The notes under the pieces are model-generated. The model ran no database searches. It had not been told where the DNA came from and saw only the letters and a list, made by a program, of their open reading frames with translations. A stretch of 64,000 nt of DNA, taken from the NCBI RefSeq assembly GCF_001427865.1, contig NZ_LMHH01000004.1, positions 42,125 to 106,124 on the forward strand. Reading direction: 5' to 3'. The translations under genes were made by a program, and so were the position numbers. This DNA comes from Altererythrobacter sp. Root672. GTDB taxonomy: Bacteria > Pseudomonadota > Alphaproteobacteria > Sphingomonadales > Sphingomonadaceae. Shown in pieces: positions 33,876 through 42,953 of this stretch; positions within the stretch are counted from its first letter, which is position 1, and every line of letters begins with the position of its first letter.

Positions 33876-34730
33876 TCAACTCCACTTAACCTCGGGCGGC
33901 AGGCTCATGAGGATGGCGTCGATATTGCCGCCGGTCTTGAGGCCGAACAAGGTGCCGCGGTCGTAGACCAGGTTGAATTCGACATAGCGACCGCGCCATT
34001 CGAGCTGGGCTTCCTTCTCTGCGGGCGTCCATTCCTGGCTCATGCGCTTGCGCACGATCCGGGGAAACACGTCGAGGAAAGCCTCGCCAACGTCCTTGGT
34101 GAAGGCGAAGTTGCGGTCCCACTCGGGATCGTCTGCGCATTCGAGATGGTCGTAGAAGATCCCACCAACGCCGCGCGCCACGTTGCGGTGGGGAATGAAG
34201 AAGTACTCGTCGGCCCACTTCTTGAAGCGCTCGTAATATGTGGGGTTGTGCGCGGCGCAGGCGGCGCGGAAACGGGCGTGGAACTCCTCGGTGTCCTCCT
34301 CGTAAGGGATCGGCGGATTGAGGTCCGCTCCGCCACCAAACCACGCCTTACCGGTGGTCAGGAACCGCGTGTTCATGTGCACCGCCGGAACGTGCGGATT
34401 GGCCATGTGGGCGACGAGGCTGATGCCCGTTGCGGTGAAGCCGGGGTTCTCGTCCGCTCCGTGGATCGTGCGGGCGAACTCGGGTGAGAACTGGCCCGAA
34501 ACGGTCGAGACGTTGACGCCGACCTTTTCGAACACCTGCCCTTTCATCACGCCGCGCACGCCACCGCCGGGATTCTCGTTGCCGGCCTCCTGGCGATCCC
34601 AGCCGGTGTATTCGAACTGCGCGTCCGAGCCGGCCTCGCGCTCGATCGCTTCGAACTCTGCGCAGATGCGATCGCGCAGGCTTTCGAACCAGTCCTTGGC
34701 GCGGGCGGTGTGGGGGGTCCAGTCGATCAT
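33876..34730 (-). CDS. hemF: Oxygen-dependent coproporphyrinogen III oxidase
   Basis: A 284-residue enzyme that oxidatively decarboxylates coproporphyrinogen III to protoporphyrinogen IX in haem biosynthesis. Signatures include GGGVRGVMKGQVFEKVGVNV, HMNTRFLTTGKAWFGGGADL followed by NP, and RYVEFNLVYDRGTLFGLKTG near the C-terminus. The ATG at 34730 has GAGGA upstream and gives the usual length; the frame is open further 5' without need. It is followed by the GlcG/HbpS gene and divergent from pdeM. Confidence 0.95.
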   Translation of the reverse strand: MIDWTPHTARAKDWFESLRDRICAEFEAIEREAGSDAQFEYTGWDRQEAGNENPGGGVRGVMKGQVFEKVGVNVSTVSGQFSPEFARTIHGADENPGFTATGISLVAHMANPHVPAVHMNTRFLTTGKAWFGGGADLNPPIPYEEDTEEFHARFRAACAAHNPTYYERFKKWADEYFFIPHRNVARGVGGIFYDHLECADDPEWDRNFAFTKDVGEAFLDVFPRIVRKRMSQEWTPAEKEAQLEWRGRYVEFNLVYDRGTLFGLKTGGNIDAILMSLPPEVKWS

Positions 34731-34855
34731 CAAGTCCTCACTTGCAGGAGATGGGCATGAGCCGCACCTGCCCGGCCTGGCAACTCGTCGCATTGACGAA
34801 GCTCAAGCGGCGCCGCTCCCTTGCCAAAGCCGTCGGTCGGGAGCAAGGGAAGCGC

Positions 34856-35548
34856 ATGGTTCCCCTTTCGTTCGCTGGCGAGGAATTCCTCCTGACCACG
34901 GGCCGCGCGCTCTACTGGCCGCGCGAGCAGGCGCTGCTGGTGGCCGACCTGCACCTCGAAAAGGCGAGCTTCTTCGCGCGCCATGGCCAGATGCTGCCGC
35001 CCTACGACAGTCGCGAGACCCTGGAGCGGCTGGCACTGGCGATCCGGGAGACCGGGGCCCGGCGAGTGTTCACGCTGGGCGACAACTTCCACGACTCGAC
35101 GGGAACCGAGAGGCTGGAACCGCACGCCGCCGGCATGCTCGCCGCCCTCACCCGCGCAACCGACTGGGTCTGGATCACCGGCAACCACGACGCCGCGATG
35201 GAAGCCCAAGCGGGCGGCACGCTGGCCGAAGAGCTGGAGATCGCCGGCATGGTCCTGCGTCACCAGGCCAAGGCCGGCGAAACCCGGCCGGAGTTCTCCG
35301 GACATTACCACCCGCGCCTGCAACTGACGGTGCGCGAGCGCCATATCCGCCGCCCCTGCGCCGTCGTGAGCACCGATGGAACCGGCAGTGGACGGATGAT
35401 CCTGCCCGCCTTCGGGGCGCTCACCGGTGGGATGGATGCCGCCGACCCGGCGATCCTCTCTGCGCTCCAGCCCGCGCAAGCCATCGACGCCGTGGTAACG
35501 GCTGGCGGAAGGCTGGCGACATTCCCCCTTTGGCGGGCCGCAGCCTGA
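34856..35548 (+). CDS. pdeM: Ligase-associated DNA damage response endonuclease PdeM
   Basis: A 230-residue calcineurin-like metallophosphoesterase with LLVADLHLEKASFFARHGQM, TLGDNFHD, WITGNHD and SGHYHPR, the D-x-H, GD, GNHD and GHxH metal ligands. The small size and the LPPYDSRETL segment identify the PdeM branch that usually accompanies an Lhr-like helicase and an ATP-dependent DNA ligase. Those partners are not in this window. The ATG at 34856 has AGGGAAG upstream. Confidence 0.88.
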   Translation: MVPLSFAGEEFLLTTGRALYWPREQALLVADLHLEKASFFARHGQMLPPYDSRETLERLALAIRETGARRVFTLGDNFHDSTGTERLEPHAAGMLAALTRATDWVWITGNHDAAMEAQAGGTLAEELEIAGMVLRHQAKAGETRPEFSGHYHPRLQLTVRERHIRRPCAVVSTDGTGSGRMILPAFGALTGGMDAADPAILSALQPAQAIDAVVTAGGRLATFPLWRAAA

Positions 35549-35613
35549 TACACCGCAACCCCTAGCGCGTTTCGCCGTTAGCCACTAAGTAGCCGCCTTC
35601 GTTAAACCGATTC

Positions 35614-35629
35614 AGGAGATTGCCCCATA
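35614..35629 (+). promoter_or_regulatory. infC ribosome site with ATA initiation codon
   Basis: AGGAG at 35614-35618 is followed after 8 nt by ATA at 35627, in frame with infC. The next in-frame ATG (35648) is 29 nt from the ribosome site and would remove the seven residues PRPPRRM-leading segment usual in alphaproteobacterial IF3. infC uses rare start codons (AUU, AUC, AUA) in many bacteria because IF3 discriminates against them, giving autoregulation. Confidence 0.75.
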
Positions 35630-36169
35630 CCCCGTCCACCCCGGCGCATGCTCGCGCCCCCGGTTAAATCCGGCCCTCGCTTCGATGATATGATTCAGTC
35701 CGACAAGGTCCGCGTGATCGACGAGAACGGCGAGAACCTTGGCGTCATGTACACCCGCGAGGCGATCGAGCAGGCCAACGACGTGGGCATGAACCTCGTC
35801 GAAGTGTCGCCCAACGCCGATCCGCCGGTGTGCAAGTTCCTCGATGTCGGCAAGTTCCGCTACGAGGCACAGAAGAAGGCCAACGCCGCTCGCAAGACTC
35901 AGAAGACGCAGCAGATCAAAGAGATCAAGATGCGTCCGAACATCGACGATCACGACTATGACGTGAAGATGCGCAGCGTGGTCAAGTTCATCGAAGAAGG
36001 TGACAAGGTGAAGATGACCTTGCGCTTCCGCGGTCGCGAAATGGCGCACCAGGACCTGGGTATGAACCTGCTCAAGCGGGTGCAGGAAGACGTCGCCGAG
36101 ATCGCCAAGATCGAAGCTTATCCGCGCCTCGAAGGCCGCCAGATGCTAATGGTGCTGGCGCCTAAGTAA
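35627..36169 (+). CDS. infC: Translation initiation factor IF-3
   Basis: A 180-residue protein when started at ATA 35627 (173 from the ATG at 35648). The N-domain includes RVIDENGENLGVMYTREAIE, and ADPPVCKFLDVGKFRYEAQK follows, then the lysine-rich linker. The C-domain contains KMRPNIDDHDYDVKMRSVVK, with KVKMTLRFRGREMAHQDLGM before the end. IF3 binds the 30S subunit and checks start-codon pairing. The rare start codon is well placed relative to AGGAG and matches the known autoregulation of infC. No rpmI or rplT follows, unlike in E. coli. Confidence 0.95.
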   Translation: MPRPPRRMLAPPVKSGPRFDDMIQSDKVRVIDENGENLGVMYTREAIEQANDVGMNLVEVSPNADPPVCKFLDVGKFRYEAQKKANAARKTQKTQQIKEIKMRPNIDDHDYDVKMRSVVKFIEEGDKVKMTLRFRGREMAHQDLGMNLLKRVQEDVAEIAKIEAYPRLEGRQMLMVLAPK

Positions 36170-36186
36170 GACACTGCGCTCCCCGG

Positions 36187-36582
36187 TCAGTCAGCGACGG
36201 CCGGGGGCTCCCACAATTCGATCGGATTGCCTTCGGGATCGTGGATGCGGGCGAAGCGGCCCACGTCCGGATGGTCCCATCCGGCCTTGGTGATCACCTC
36301 GATCCCGGCCGCGCGCAGGCGTGCCAGGAGGGCGTCGATCCCCGCGACCTTCAAGTTCACCATCACCTGTCGGTCGGCAGCGAAGTAGTCGCTCGCCCGC
36401 GGGAAGATCGAATAGACGGTATCCCCTCCCTGGGCCGCCCAGAACCAGTCTCCGTCGGGAGTTGGTTCACCCGCCGACGTAACCGGGAAACCCAGGTGGT
36501 CGCGATACCACGCCGCGAGCGCCGCCGGATCGTCGGCCCGAAGGAATATGCCGCCGACCCCGAGAACCTTGCCCTCGCCCAT
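36187..36582 (-). CDS. VOC superfamily (glyoxalase/bleomycin-resistance-like) protein
   Basis: A 131-residue protein with two beta-alpha-beta-beta-beta units. The first has GVGGIFLRADDPAALAAWYR, with the strand-helix pattern of the fold. The last, FARIHDPEGNPIELWEP, carries the usual metal-ligand Glu in IELWE. The VOC fold covers glyoxalases, dioxygenases and drug-binding proteins, and the substrate is not predictable. AGGGA precedes the ATG. It converges on infC and is divergent from the DASS transporter gene. Confidence 0.88.
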   Translation of the reverse strand: MGEGKVLGVGGIFLRADDPAALAAWYRDHLGFPVTSAGEPTPDGDWFWAAQGGDTVYSIFPRASDYFAADRQVMVNLKVAGIDALLARLRAAGIEVITKAGWDHPDVGRFARIHDPEGNPIELWEPPAVAD

Positions 36583-36660
36583 CGCCTGTCCCTTTGCCCT
36601 TGCCGGGATGAGACGAGAGCCTAGGATCGCATTGGAAGAGGGTAAAGGGGGGACTGCCGC

Positions 36661-38070
36661 ATGTCGGCAAAGCGTATCGGCTTCATCATCGGTCTAGCCG
36701 CTTTCCTGCTCACCTTTGTCATCCCCGCCCCTGCCGGCATGCCGTCCGCTGCATGGCTCACCGCCGGCCTGGTGGCGTGGATGGCCGCATGGTGGATGAC
36801 CGAGGCGGTTCCCCTGACCGCAACCGCGCTGCTTCCGTTCGTGGTCCTGCCTCTTGGCGGCGTGATGACTGCCAACGAAGCGGCGAGCAGCTATTACTCG
36901 CCGACCATGTTCCTGATCCTGGGCGGCGCGTTCCTGGCGCTCGCCATCGAGCGGACCAATCTGCATTGCCGCCTCGCCGTCGGTATTCTCAACACCATGG
37001 GCAAGCGCGGGGGGCCCAACCAGCTGCTGTTCGCTTTCATGATCGCGACGGGGCTGCTCTCGACCACAATCTCCAACACCTCGACCGCGCTGATCATGAT
37101 GCCGATGGCGCTGGCGGTGCTCGGCGCCGGCGGGGTCTCGGCCGATCGGCAAGATGGTCTCTCCGGCGCGCTGCCGATGGGCATCGCCTTTGCCGCCTCG
37201 ATTGGTGGGCTGGGCATGATCATAGGTTCGCCGACCAACGCCATCGCGGTCGGCCTGCTTGAAGAGACCATCGGCGTGCAGATCAGCTTCGTGCAGTGGA
37301 TGATCTACGGCATGCCGATCGTCCTGCTTGGAATACCGCTCGCCGCGCTGATCATCTCAAAGGTGCAAAAGGTCGGGCAGGATAGCTTTGACGTCGCCGC
37401 CGCCCACGCCGCCATCACGACGCAGCGCGAGTGGACCGTGCCCGAAAAGCGCCTCGTGCCGCTATTCGCGCTCGCGTTCCTGCTGTGGGTGACCCAGCCG
37501 CTTACCGAGCCGCTGTTGCCCAAGGGGGCGCTGACTGACGGCACGATCGCGGTGTTCGTCGGCCTGTTGCTGTTTATCGTGCCTGATGGAACCGGGCGCC
37601 CGATGCTCACCTGGCCCGAGGCCAACCGCGCACCGTGGGACGTGATCATGATGTTCGGCGGCGGACTTGCACTCGCCGCCGGAATGACCGCCTCGGGCCT
37701 CGCGACCTGGCTCGGCCAGTCGCTTCTGCCGCTGGCTGCCCTGCCGTTGTGGGTCGTGGCGCTGGCGGTGGTCGCCCTGGTCATCCTGATCACTGAATTC
37801 GCCAGCAATGTCGCCACCGCCAGCGGGATCATGCCGGTAGTGGCGAGCCTGACCGTCGCGCTCGGCGCCGATCCCCTGCTGCTCGCCCTGCCCGCGGCGA
37901 TGGCGGCTAGCTGGGGCTTCATGCTCCCGGCCGGCACTGGGCCCAACGCCATTGCCTGGTCGACCCGGCGCATCGCTCTTCCGCGCATGGTGGGCGCGGG
38001 CTTCTTGCTCGACATAGCCGGGATATTTTTGCTGGTCGGAGCGGTTTGGGCCGTAGCCGCGTTGTTCTGA
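36661..38070 (+). CDS. SLC13/DASS family sodium-coupled anion symporter
   Basis: A 469-residue polytopic protein with two inverted halves, each carrying the sodium-binding SNT-type motif: ISNTSTALIMMP with Ser138-Asn139-Thr140, and FASNVATASGIMP with Ser382-Asn383. PSAAWLTAGLVAWMAAWWMT followed by EAVP is also typical of the family, which imports di- or tricarboxylates and sometimes sulfate. The substrate is not set; a C4-dicarboxylate is the default guess. A GGGGGG ribosome site precedes the ATG. Confidence 0.92.
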   Translation: MSAKRIGFIIGLAAFLLTFVIPAPAGMPSAAWLTAGLVAWMAAWWMTEAVPLTATALLPFVVLPLGGVMTANEAASSYYSPTMFLILGGAFLALAIERTNLHCRLAVGILNTMGKRGGPNQLLFAFMIATGLLSTTISNTSTALIMMPMALAVLGAGGVSADRQDGLSGALPMGIAFAASIGGLGMIIGSPTNAIAVGLLEETIGVQISFVQWMIYGMPIVLLGIPLAALIISKVQKVGQDSFDVAAAHAAITTQREWTVPEKRLVPLFALAFLLWVTQPLTEPLLPKGALTDGTIAVFVGLLLFIVPDGTGRPMLTWPEANRAPWDVIMMFGGGLALAAGMTASGLATWLGQSLLPLAALPLWVVALAVVALVILITEFASNVATASGIMPVVASLTVALGADPLLLALPAAMAASWGFMLPAGTGPNAIAWSTRRIALPRMVGAGFLLDIAGIFLLVGAVWAVAALF

Positions 38071-38107
38071 CTGGTGGCCTACCAGTGAGGTCGTTACAGT
38101 AGAAACC

Positions 38108-39415
38108 ATGCCTGAACCGATCGACCGCACACCGCGCCGCAAGCCCAAACCCGAGGTCAGGACGCTGGACGGGCGTAAGCTCAAGCCCTCCACGCTGATG
38201 ATGGGCTACGGCTACGATCCCGTGCTGTCCGAAGGATCGCTCAAGCCGCCGATCTTTCTCACCAGCACGTTCGTGTTCGAAAGCGCAGAGGCGGGGAAGC
38301 GGCACTTCGAAGGCATCACCGGCAAGCGCGCTGGCGGGGCGGTGGGCCTCGTCTATTCCCGCTTCAACGGGCCAAACCAGGAAATCCTCGAAGATCGCCT
38401 GGGCGTATGGGACGGCGCCGAGGACGCCTTGGTCTTCTCAAGCGGCATGACCGCGATCTGCACCCTGATGATGGCCTTTTGCGAAGCCGGGGACGTCATT
38501 GTCCATTCCGGACCGCTCTACGCCGCGAGCGAAGGGTTCGTGGCGAAGGTCCTGGGCCGGTTTGGCGTAAGCTACGTTGATTTCCCCGCCGGGGCGACGC
38601 GCGAGGAGCTCGACGCTGTGCTGGCCAAGGCCAAGGCGCAAGCCGCGGCCTCGGGCGGCAAGGTCGCGATGATCTATCTCGAAAGCCCCGGCAATCCGAC
38701 CAACGCTCTGGTCGACATCGAAGCCGTGCATGACGCGCGAGACGCTGCGCTCGATCCAAACGTGACGCCGATTGCGATCGACAACACCTTCCTCGGTCCG
38801 CTCTGGCAAAGCCCGCTGCAACACGGTGCGGACATCGTGGCCTATTCGCTGACCAAATACGCCGGCGGGCATTCGGACCTGGTGGCCGGCGGCATCTCGG
38901 GCGCGAGACGCTGGATGGAGCCGGTGCGCGGGCTCAGGAATACCATGGGCGGGATCTGCGACCCCAACACCGCCTGGATGCTCCTGCGCAGCCTCGAGAC
39001 GCTCGAAATCCGCATGCAACGCGCCACCGAGAACGCCATTCGCGTGTGCGACTTCCTCAAGGATCATCCCAAGGTGGAAGGCGTGGGCTTCCTCGGACTG
39101 CTCAAGGACCCGCGGCAGAAGGACATTTACGACCGCCACTGCACCGGCCCCGGCAGCACCTTTTCGCTGTTCATCAAAGGCGGCGAGGCGGAGTCCTTCC
39201 GCTTCCTCGACAACCTCAAGGTCGCGAAGCTGGCAGTAAGCCTGGGCGGCACCGAAACTCTCGCCAGCCATCCCGCGGCGATGACCCACCTGTCCGTTCC
39301 GCCCGAACGCAAGGCGATGCTGGGGATCACCGACAATCTGGTCAGGGTATCGATCGGCATCGAGGACGCAGATGACCTGATCGCGGACTTCGAGCAGGCC
39401 CTGGCGGCGGTTTAG
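38108..39415 (+). CDS. Cys/Met metabolism PLP-dependent enzyme (cystathionine gamma-synthase family)
   Basis: A 435-residue fold-type I PLP enzyme. It shows PPIFLTSTFVFESAEAGKRH, YSRFNGPNQEILEDRL, FSSGMTAI, YLESPGNPTN, and the PLP lysine in AYSLTKYAGGHSDLVAG. The family contains cystathionine gamma-synthase, cystathionine lyases and methionine gamma-lyase, which sequence reading alone does not separate reliably. The ~30-residue N-terminal extension and the length point to the subgroup annotated simply as cystathionine gamma-synthase family. It begins 38 nt after the transporter gene, possibly in the same operon. Confidence 0.9.
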   Translation: MPEPIDRTPRRKPKPEVRTLDGRKLKPSTLMMGYGYDPVLSEGSLKPPIFLTSTFVFESAEAGKRHFEGITGKRAGGAVGLVYSRFNGPNQEILEDRLGVWDGAEDALVFSSGMTAICTLMMAFCEAGDVIVHSGPLYAASEGFVAKVLGRFGVSYVDFPAGATREELDAVLAKAKAQAAASGGKVAMIYLESPGNPTNALVDIEAVHDARDAALDPNVTPIAIDNTFLGPLWQSPLQHGADIVAYSLTKYAGGHSDLVAGGISGARRWMEPVRGLRNTMGGICDPNTAWMLLRSLETLEIRMQRATENAIRVCDFLKDHPKVEGVGFLGLLKDPRQKDIYDRHCTGPGSTFSLFIKGGEAESFRFLDNLKVAKLAVSLGGTETLASHPAAMTHLSVPPERKAMLGITDNLVRVSIGIEDADDLIADFEQALAAV

Positions 39416-39469
39416 CGCTCAGGTTGCGCTCCCGTTTCCAGTCGTCCAGAGTTGGCGGCGGGGGATCGG

Positions 39470-40039
39470 ATGTTCAATTCTACAAAGCTCTACGCGCGCT
39501 CTTTCAAGCCGGTTGAGGGTGGCTACCTCTACTATCCGCATAGGTGGAGCCAAGGTTTCCTCATCAGCCCGGACGAATATGACCAGCTGATCGAAAACTG
39601 GCGCCGAATCACGAGCCTCCGAGGACAATTCAAGTTGATCGCTTTTGTGATGATTGTGGCGATCATCCAGGTAGCCTTGGAATCAGCGCTCGGCTTTTCA
39701 GACGCGGTGTCTAGCTGGATGACCATCGCAATTGCATTTGCCGTGGTCGCCTACATTCTCTGGAAGAGTACCGCCGCCTATCGTCTTGTCCGCCAGAGGG
39801 CGCCGATTGCTCCGAGACGGAACCGCAGGGAAGCTGAAGCCGACATGGCCGAAAGGTTCTCGTGGCCCTTCCTCCTGTTCGCGCTCGTTTTGTCGCTTTG
39901 GTTCACGTTCCTTTTCTTCCTGGTCGCCTTGGCCAACCCCTTGATCGGCTTGCCTCTTTTGATCTTGTTCGGGGCATCGGCATTCATGAATGCCCGCGTC
40001 GCCTTCCGAAAATGGAGCACCGAACGCTCCGAAGCCTAG
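39470..40039 (+). CDS. Uncharacterised membrane protein (4 TM)
   Basis: A 189-residue protein with an N-terminal cytoplasmic part containing GGYLYYPHRWSQGFLISPDE, then four hydrophobic helices (KLIAFVMIVAIIQVALESAL, TIAIAFAVVAYILW, FLLFALVLSLWFTFLFFLVA and LPLLILFGASAFMNARVAF). I do not recognise a family of known function. The ATG at 39470 follows GGGGG. The codon use is less GC-biased than that of neighbouring core genes, hinting at a less conserved gene. Confidence 0.75.
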   Translation: MFNSTKLYARSFKPVEGGYLYYPHRWSQGFLISPDEYDQLIENWRRITSLRGQFKLIAFVMIVAIIQVALESALGFSDAVSSWMTIAIAFAVVAYILWKSTAAYRLVRQRAPIAPRRNRREAEADMAERFSWPFLLFALVLSLWFTFLFFLVALANPLIGLPLLILFGASAFMNARVAFRKWSTERSEA

Positions 40040-40066
40040 GCACTCCCTCCCGCAGCGGTCTGATCG

Positions 40067-40903
40067 CTAAAGGATGAAGTAATCCCCCGCAGCCCGCACG
40101 GTCACCTCGGCAATCGAGACACCCCACGGCTGGTCAATGGCGTGGATGATCGCGTCGGCGATGTGTTCGGGAGCGAGCGAGGCGTAGTCGATGTTGTCCT
40201 GGTCGAGCCGCTCGGCCGGGAAGGTCCCGTCCTGGAGACCCATGACCATGTCGGTGAACTCGCCCATATTGTGCGCCAGGATGCCGATGCCGGCGGCCTG
40301 GTTGACGATGGTGGCGTTGAGGCCCGTGACCGGAACGCCGGTCGGCCGGATAACCGTGACCTTGATCTTCCCGCGCCCTTCGACGCGCAGCGATTCCGAG
40401 AGGAAGTTCACCGCGCTCTTGGTCGCGCCATAGACGGCCGCGCCGATCACCGGGTGGTTGCCGTAGATCGAGGACATGTTGATCACGTGGCCACGGCCTT
40501 GCGCCATCATCTGGTCGAACACCGCGATGGTGCCGTGCATCACGCCCTTGAAGTTGATGTCGATGCAGCGGTCCCAGGCTTCGAGCGCGATCTCGTGGTC
40601 AGCGAAGAACGCCAGCGGCATGGTGCCGGCGTTGTTCATCATCACATCGATCGCGCCGTAGGCCTCGACTGCGGACTGCGCGAGGGAGCGCATGTCGGCC
40701 ATCTTGGTGACATCGGTACGGACCGCCTGGGCCGATCCGCCTGCGGCCCGGATCTCCGCGACGACTGCCTCGACCGCTTCGAGGTTGATGTCGCCGCAGG
40801 TCACGCGCGCGCCGAGGGCCGCCGTCTTCTGCGCCACCAGCCGGCCAAAGCCGCTGGCTGCCCCGGTGATGATTATCGATTTGCCTGATACATTCCCGCC
40901 CAT
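40067..40903 (-). CDS. Short-chain dehydrogenase/reductase (SDR)
   Basis: A 278-residue classical SDR. It has the cofactor site TGAASGFGRL near residue 13, NNAG in VMMNNAGTMPLAF, the catalytic serine in MSSIYGN, and YGATK as the YxxxK motif. The acidic residue in CGDINLEAV after strand 2 favours NAD(H) over NADP(H). The substrate is unknown; the insertion in the C-terminal third (GILAHNMGEFTDMVMGLQDG) is a variable substrate lid. It is divergent from the secreted-protein gene at 41031. Confidence 0.92.
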   Translation of the reverse strand: MGGNVSGKSIIITGAASGFGRLVAQKTAALGARVTCGDINLEAVEAVVAEIRAAGGSAQAVRTDVTKMADMRSLAQSAVEAYGAIDVMMNNAGTMPLAFFADHEIALEAWDRCIDINFKGVMHGTIAVFDQMMAQGRGHVINMSSIYGNHPVIGAAVYGATKSAVNFLSESLRVEGRGKIKVTVIRPTGVPVTGLNATIVNQAAGIGILAHNMGEFTDMVMGLQDGTFPAERLDQDNIDYASLAPEHIADAIIHAIDQPWGVSIAEVTVRAAGDYFIL

Positions 40904-41030
40904 TGGCGCAGCTTAGCCGTCCGCCCGTCAGGTGCAAGGCAGAGCGGAACTGGGTCTTCGCCTCCCGTGCCGGTTGCGGTGGGCGGAGCGACGTGGTTCT
41001 ATCTCCACCGCTAAATCGGAGGAGAGGACG

Positions 41031-42095
41031 ATGAAGCTTTCGCGTGTCGCAATTGGTGCCGCTGCCTGCGTGATGGCAGCCGCCTCGCTTTCGGTTTCCG
41101 CCCAGAGTCCGGTCGAGCTGGCCGCGGCTTCCGGGGCTCCGGCCCCACCGGCCGGCTGGGCCGCCCCGCGCACCGAATGGGGCGATCCGGACTTGCGCGG
41201 CACCTGGCCGCTCGATGCGGTGGGCCGCACCCCGACGGAGCGGCCGCCGAACCTCGGCGACAAGGCCTATCTGACGGACGAAGAATACCAGGCCGCCATC
41301 GCCTCGGCAGAGAGCACCGCGCAGGGCTACGACCGCGAGGACCAGGCCGGCACGATCGGTTCGGGCCATTGGTTCGAATGGGGCCGTCCGCTCAAGCAGA
41401 CCTCGCTGATCGTGGAGCCCGCCAACGGCCGCATCCCCCCGCTGACCGCGCAGGGCGAGACGCTGTCGAGCGCCATGCGCAGCAGTTGGAACGTGCAACA
41501 GTTCGACCGGATCAGCGACTTCAACTCGCTCGACCGCTGCATCAGCCGCGGGTTGCCGTCCTCTATGACGCCGTTCCCGTACAACAACGGCATCCAGATC
41601 TTCCAATCGCCCGGCTACGTCGTGCTGCGGCTGGAGATCGTGCACGAGACCCGGATCATTCCCCTCGACGGCCGCCCGGGCCTGCCCGGCACCATGCGCA
41701 ACTACCTGGGTGAATCGCGCGGCCACTGGGAGGGCGACACGCTGGTGATCGAGACCACCAACCTCACTGGCGAAACCCCGATGAACATCGTCGGCCCCGG
41801 CAACAAGCCGATCCCGACCAGCCCAGAGCAGAAGGTCACCGAACGCCTGACGCCGGTCGGCCCCAACACGATCCTCTACGAGGCGAAAATCGAGGACCCG
41901 GTGGTCCTGACCGCCCCCTTCACCCTGCGCTTCCCGTGGACTCGCGACGAGAACTACAAGCTGTTCGAGTACGCCTGTCACGAAGGAAACACCGTGGTCC
42001 CGAACTACATCAAGACCACCTCGCCGCGGTTTGTCGGCAAACTGGAGAACCCCTCGGACCCGGCGGAATGGGTGCGGGATACCGTGCAGAGGTAG
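41031..42095 (+). CDS. Secreted protein of unknown function (sphingomonad family)
   Basis: A 354-residue exported protein with a signal peptide (RVAIGAAACVMAAASLSVSA, cleavage near SAQS). The mature part contains EWGDPDLRGTWPLDAVGRTP, CISRGLPSSMTPFPYNNGIQ, ETRIIPLDGRPGLPG and GESRGHWEGDTLVIETTNLT. From memory this pattern belongs to a widespread secreted family of unknown function in sphingomonads and Acidobacteria. The ATG at 41031 follows GGAGGAGAGGA. Two cysteines are present. Confidence 0.8.
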   Translation: MKLSRVAIGAAACVMAAASLSVSAQSPVELAAASGAPAPPAGWAAPRTEWGDPDLRGTWPLDAVGRTPTERPPNLGDKAYLTDEEYQAAIASAESTAQGYDREDQAGTIGSGHWFEWGRPLKQTSLIVEPANGRIPPLTAQGETLSSAMRSSWNVQQFDRISDFNSLDRCISRGLPSSMTPFPYNNGIQIFQSPGYVVLRLEIVHETRIIPLDGRPGLPGTMRNYLGESRGHWEGDTLVIETTNLTGETPMNIVGPGNKPIPTSPEQKVTERLTPVGPNTILYEAKIEDPVVLTAPFTLRFPWTRDENYKLFEYACHEGNTVVPNYIKTTSPRFVGKLENPSDPAEWVRDTVQR

Positions 42096-42163
42096 AGGGC
42101 AGCAAATTTGTAATTCCGCGCGGAAGCTTTGCCCCCTCGTTGCGTCTTTGCGGAGCAGCGACA

Positions 42164-42643
42164 ATGCGTACAATAGCTCTGATCGTGTCGGCGTCGGCGC
42201 TCCTGGCCAGTACGAATGCCCAGGCCGAGTGGCAGGCAGCCAACGCGGCCGTGGCTGAAGCTGCGCGAGACCCGCGGATCGCCGGCGCCCTGGCCCAGGC
42301 GGCGCGCATGGATGAAGCGCTCATCACCGATGACCAGGCGGCCTTCCGCGACGGCCTCTCGTCCGATCTCGTCGTCAACAATCCCCAGAACGCCATTTCC
42401 CTGCCGGGCGACACGGCTCGACTGCAGGCCAAAGGGCGCATCCGCTACGACCGCTATGTGCGCTCGATCGAATACGCGGGTCTCCTTGGCGACCTCGTTC
42501 TCCTGATGGGCGAGGAACGGGTCGTCCGACGGGGAGCGGCGCCCGAGGAGATCGAGGTCCGCCGCTTCACCGACGTCTGGCGGCAGGAGGACGGGAAGTG
42601 GCGGCTCGCTGCTCGACAGGCCACGAAGGTGCCGGTGAGTTAG
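42164..42643 (+). CDS. Secreted NTF2-like protein
   Basis: A 159-residue protein with a signal peptide (TIALIVSASALLASTNAQA). The NTF2/SnoaL-like domain follows, with AAFRDGLSSDLVVNNPQNAI near 65-85 and RRFTDVWRQEDGKWRLAARQ near the C-terminus, the classic cone-fold ending of DUF4440-like proteins. Such folds bind small ligands or act as isomerase/dehydratase scaffolds; no catalytic set is clear. A GGAG precedes the ATG. It lies 68 nt after the previous secreted-protein gene and could be co-transcribed. Confidence 0.82.
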   Translation: MRTIALIVSASALLASTNAQAEWQAANAAVAEAARDPRIAGALAQAARMDEALITDDQAAFRDGLSSDLVVNNPQNAISLPGDTARLQAKGRIRYDRYVRSIEYAGLLGDLVLLMGEERVVRRGAAPEEIEVRRFTDVWRQEDGKWRLAARQATKVPVS

Positions 42644-42953
42644 GTCTCTCGGCGGGTGTCGAGGCGGACATTAAACGCCCTCGAAATCCAACTTGGCGCA
42701 ATTTGAGAAAGCGGTTCGCCGCTCGCGGCGGTCTGACTACCCGTAAAGTGCACCTTGCGGTCGGATTCGTTCATTTGCCAGCAAGGTTAGCGTGAACAGT
42801 CCTGACGTCGGACGCGTTCGAGCACTGGGTCGCAAGCCACAAAGTTGTTCAGCGAGATGATGGGCTTCTGACCGCCAGACACTCGATCACGGAGTTGTCG
42901 GGCGAAAAGTCGCGAACGCGAGGAGGTGGGTAGTCTTTTGAAGGAGCAGAAAA
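42644..42953. other. Non-coding gap before the OmpA-type gene
   Basis: No supported gene on either strand; the short frames crossing it lack motifs. The right end holds the GAAGGAG ribosome site of the OmpA-type gene and presumably its promoter. Confidence 0.5.

Noticed and set aside
40599..42173. 524-codon minus-strand frame spanning the SDR and secreted-protein genes
   Set aside because: Crosses two well-supported genes in the wrong frames and has no recognisable domain.
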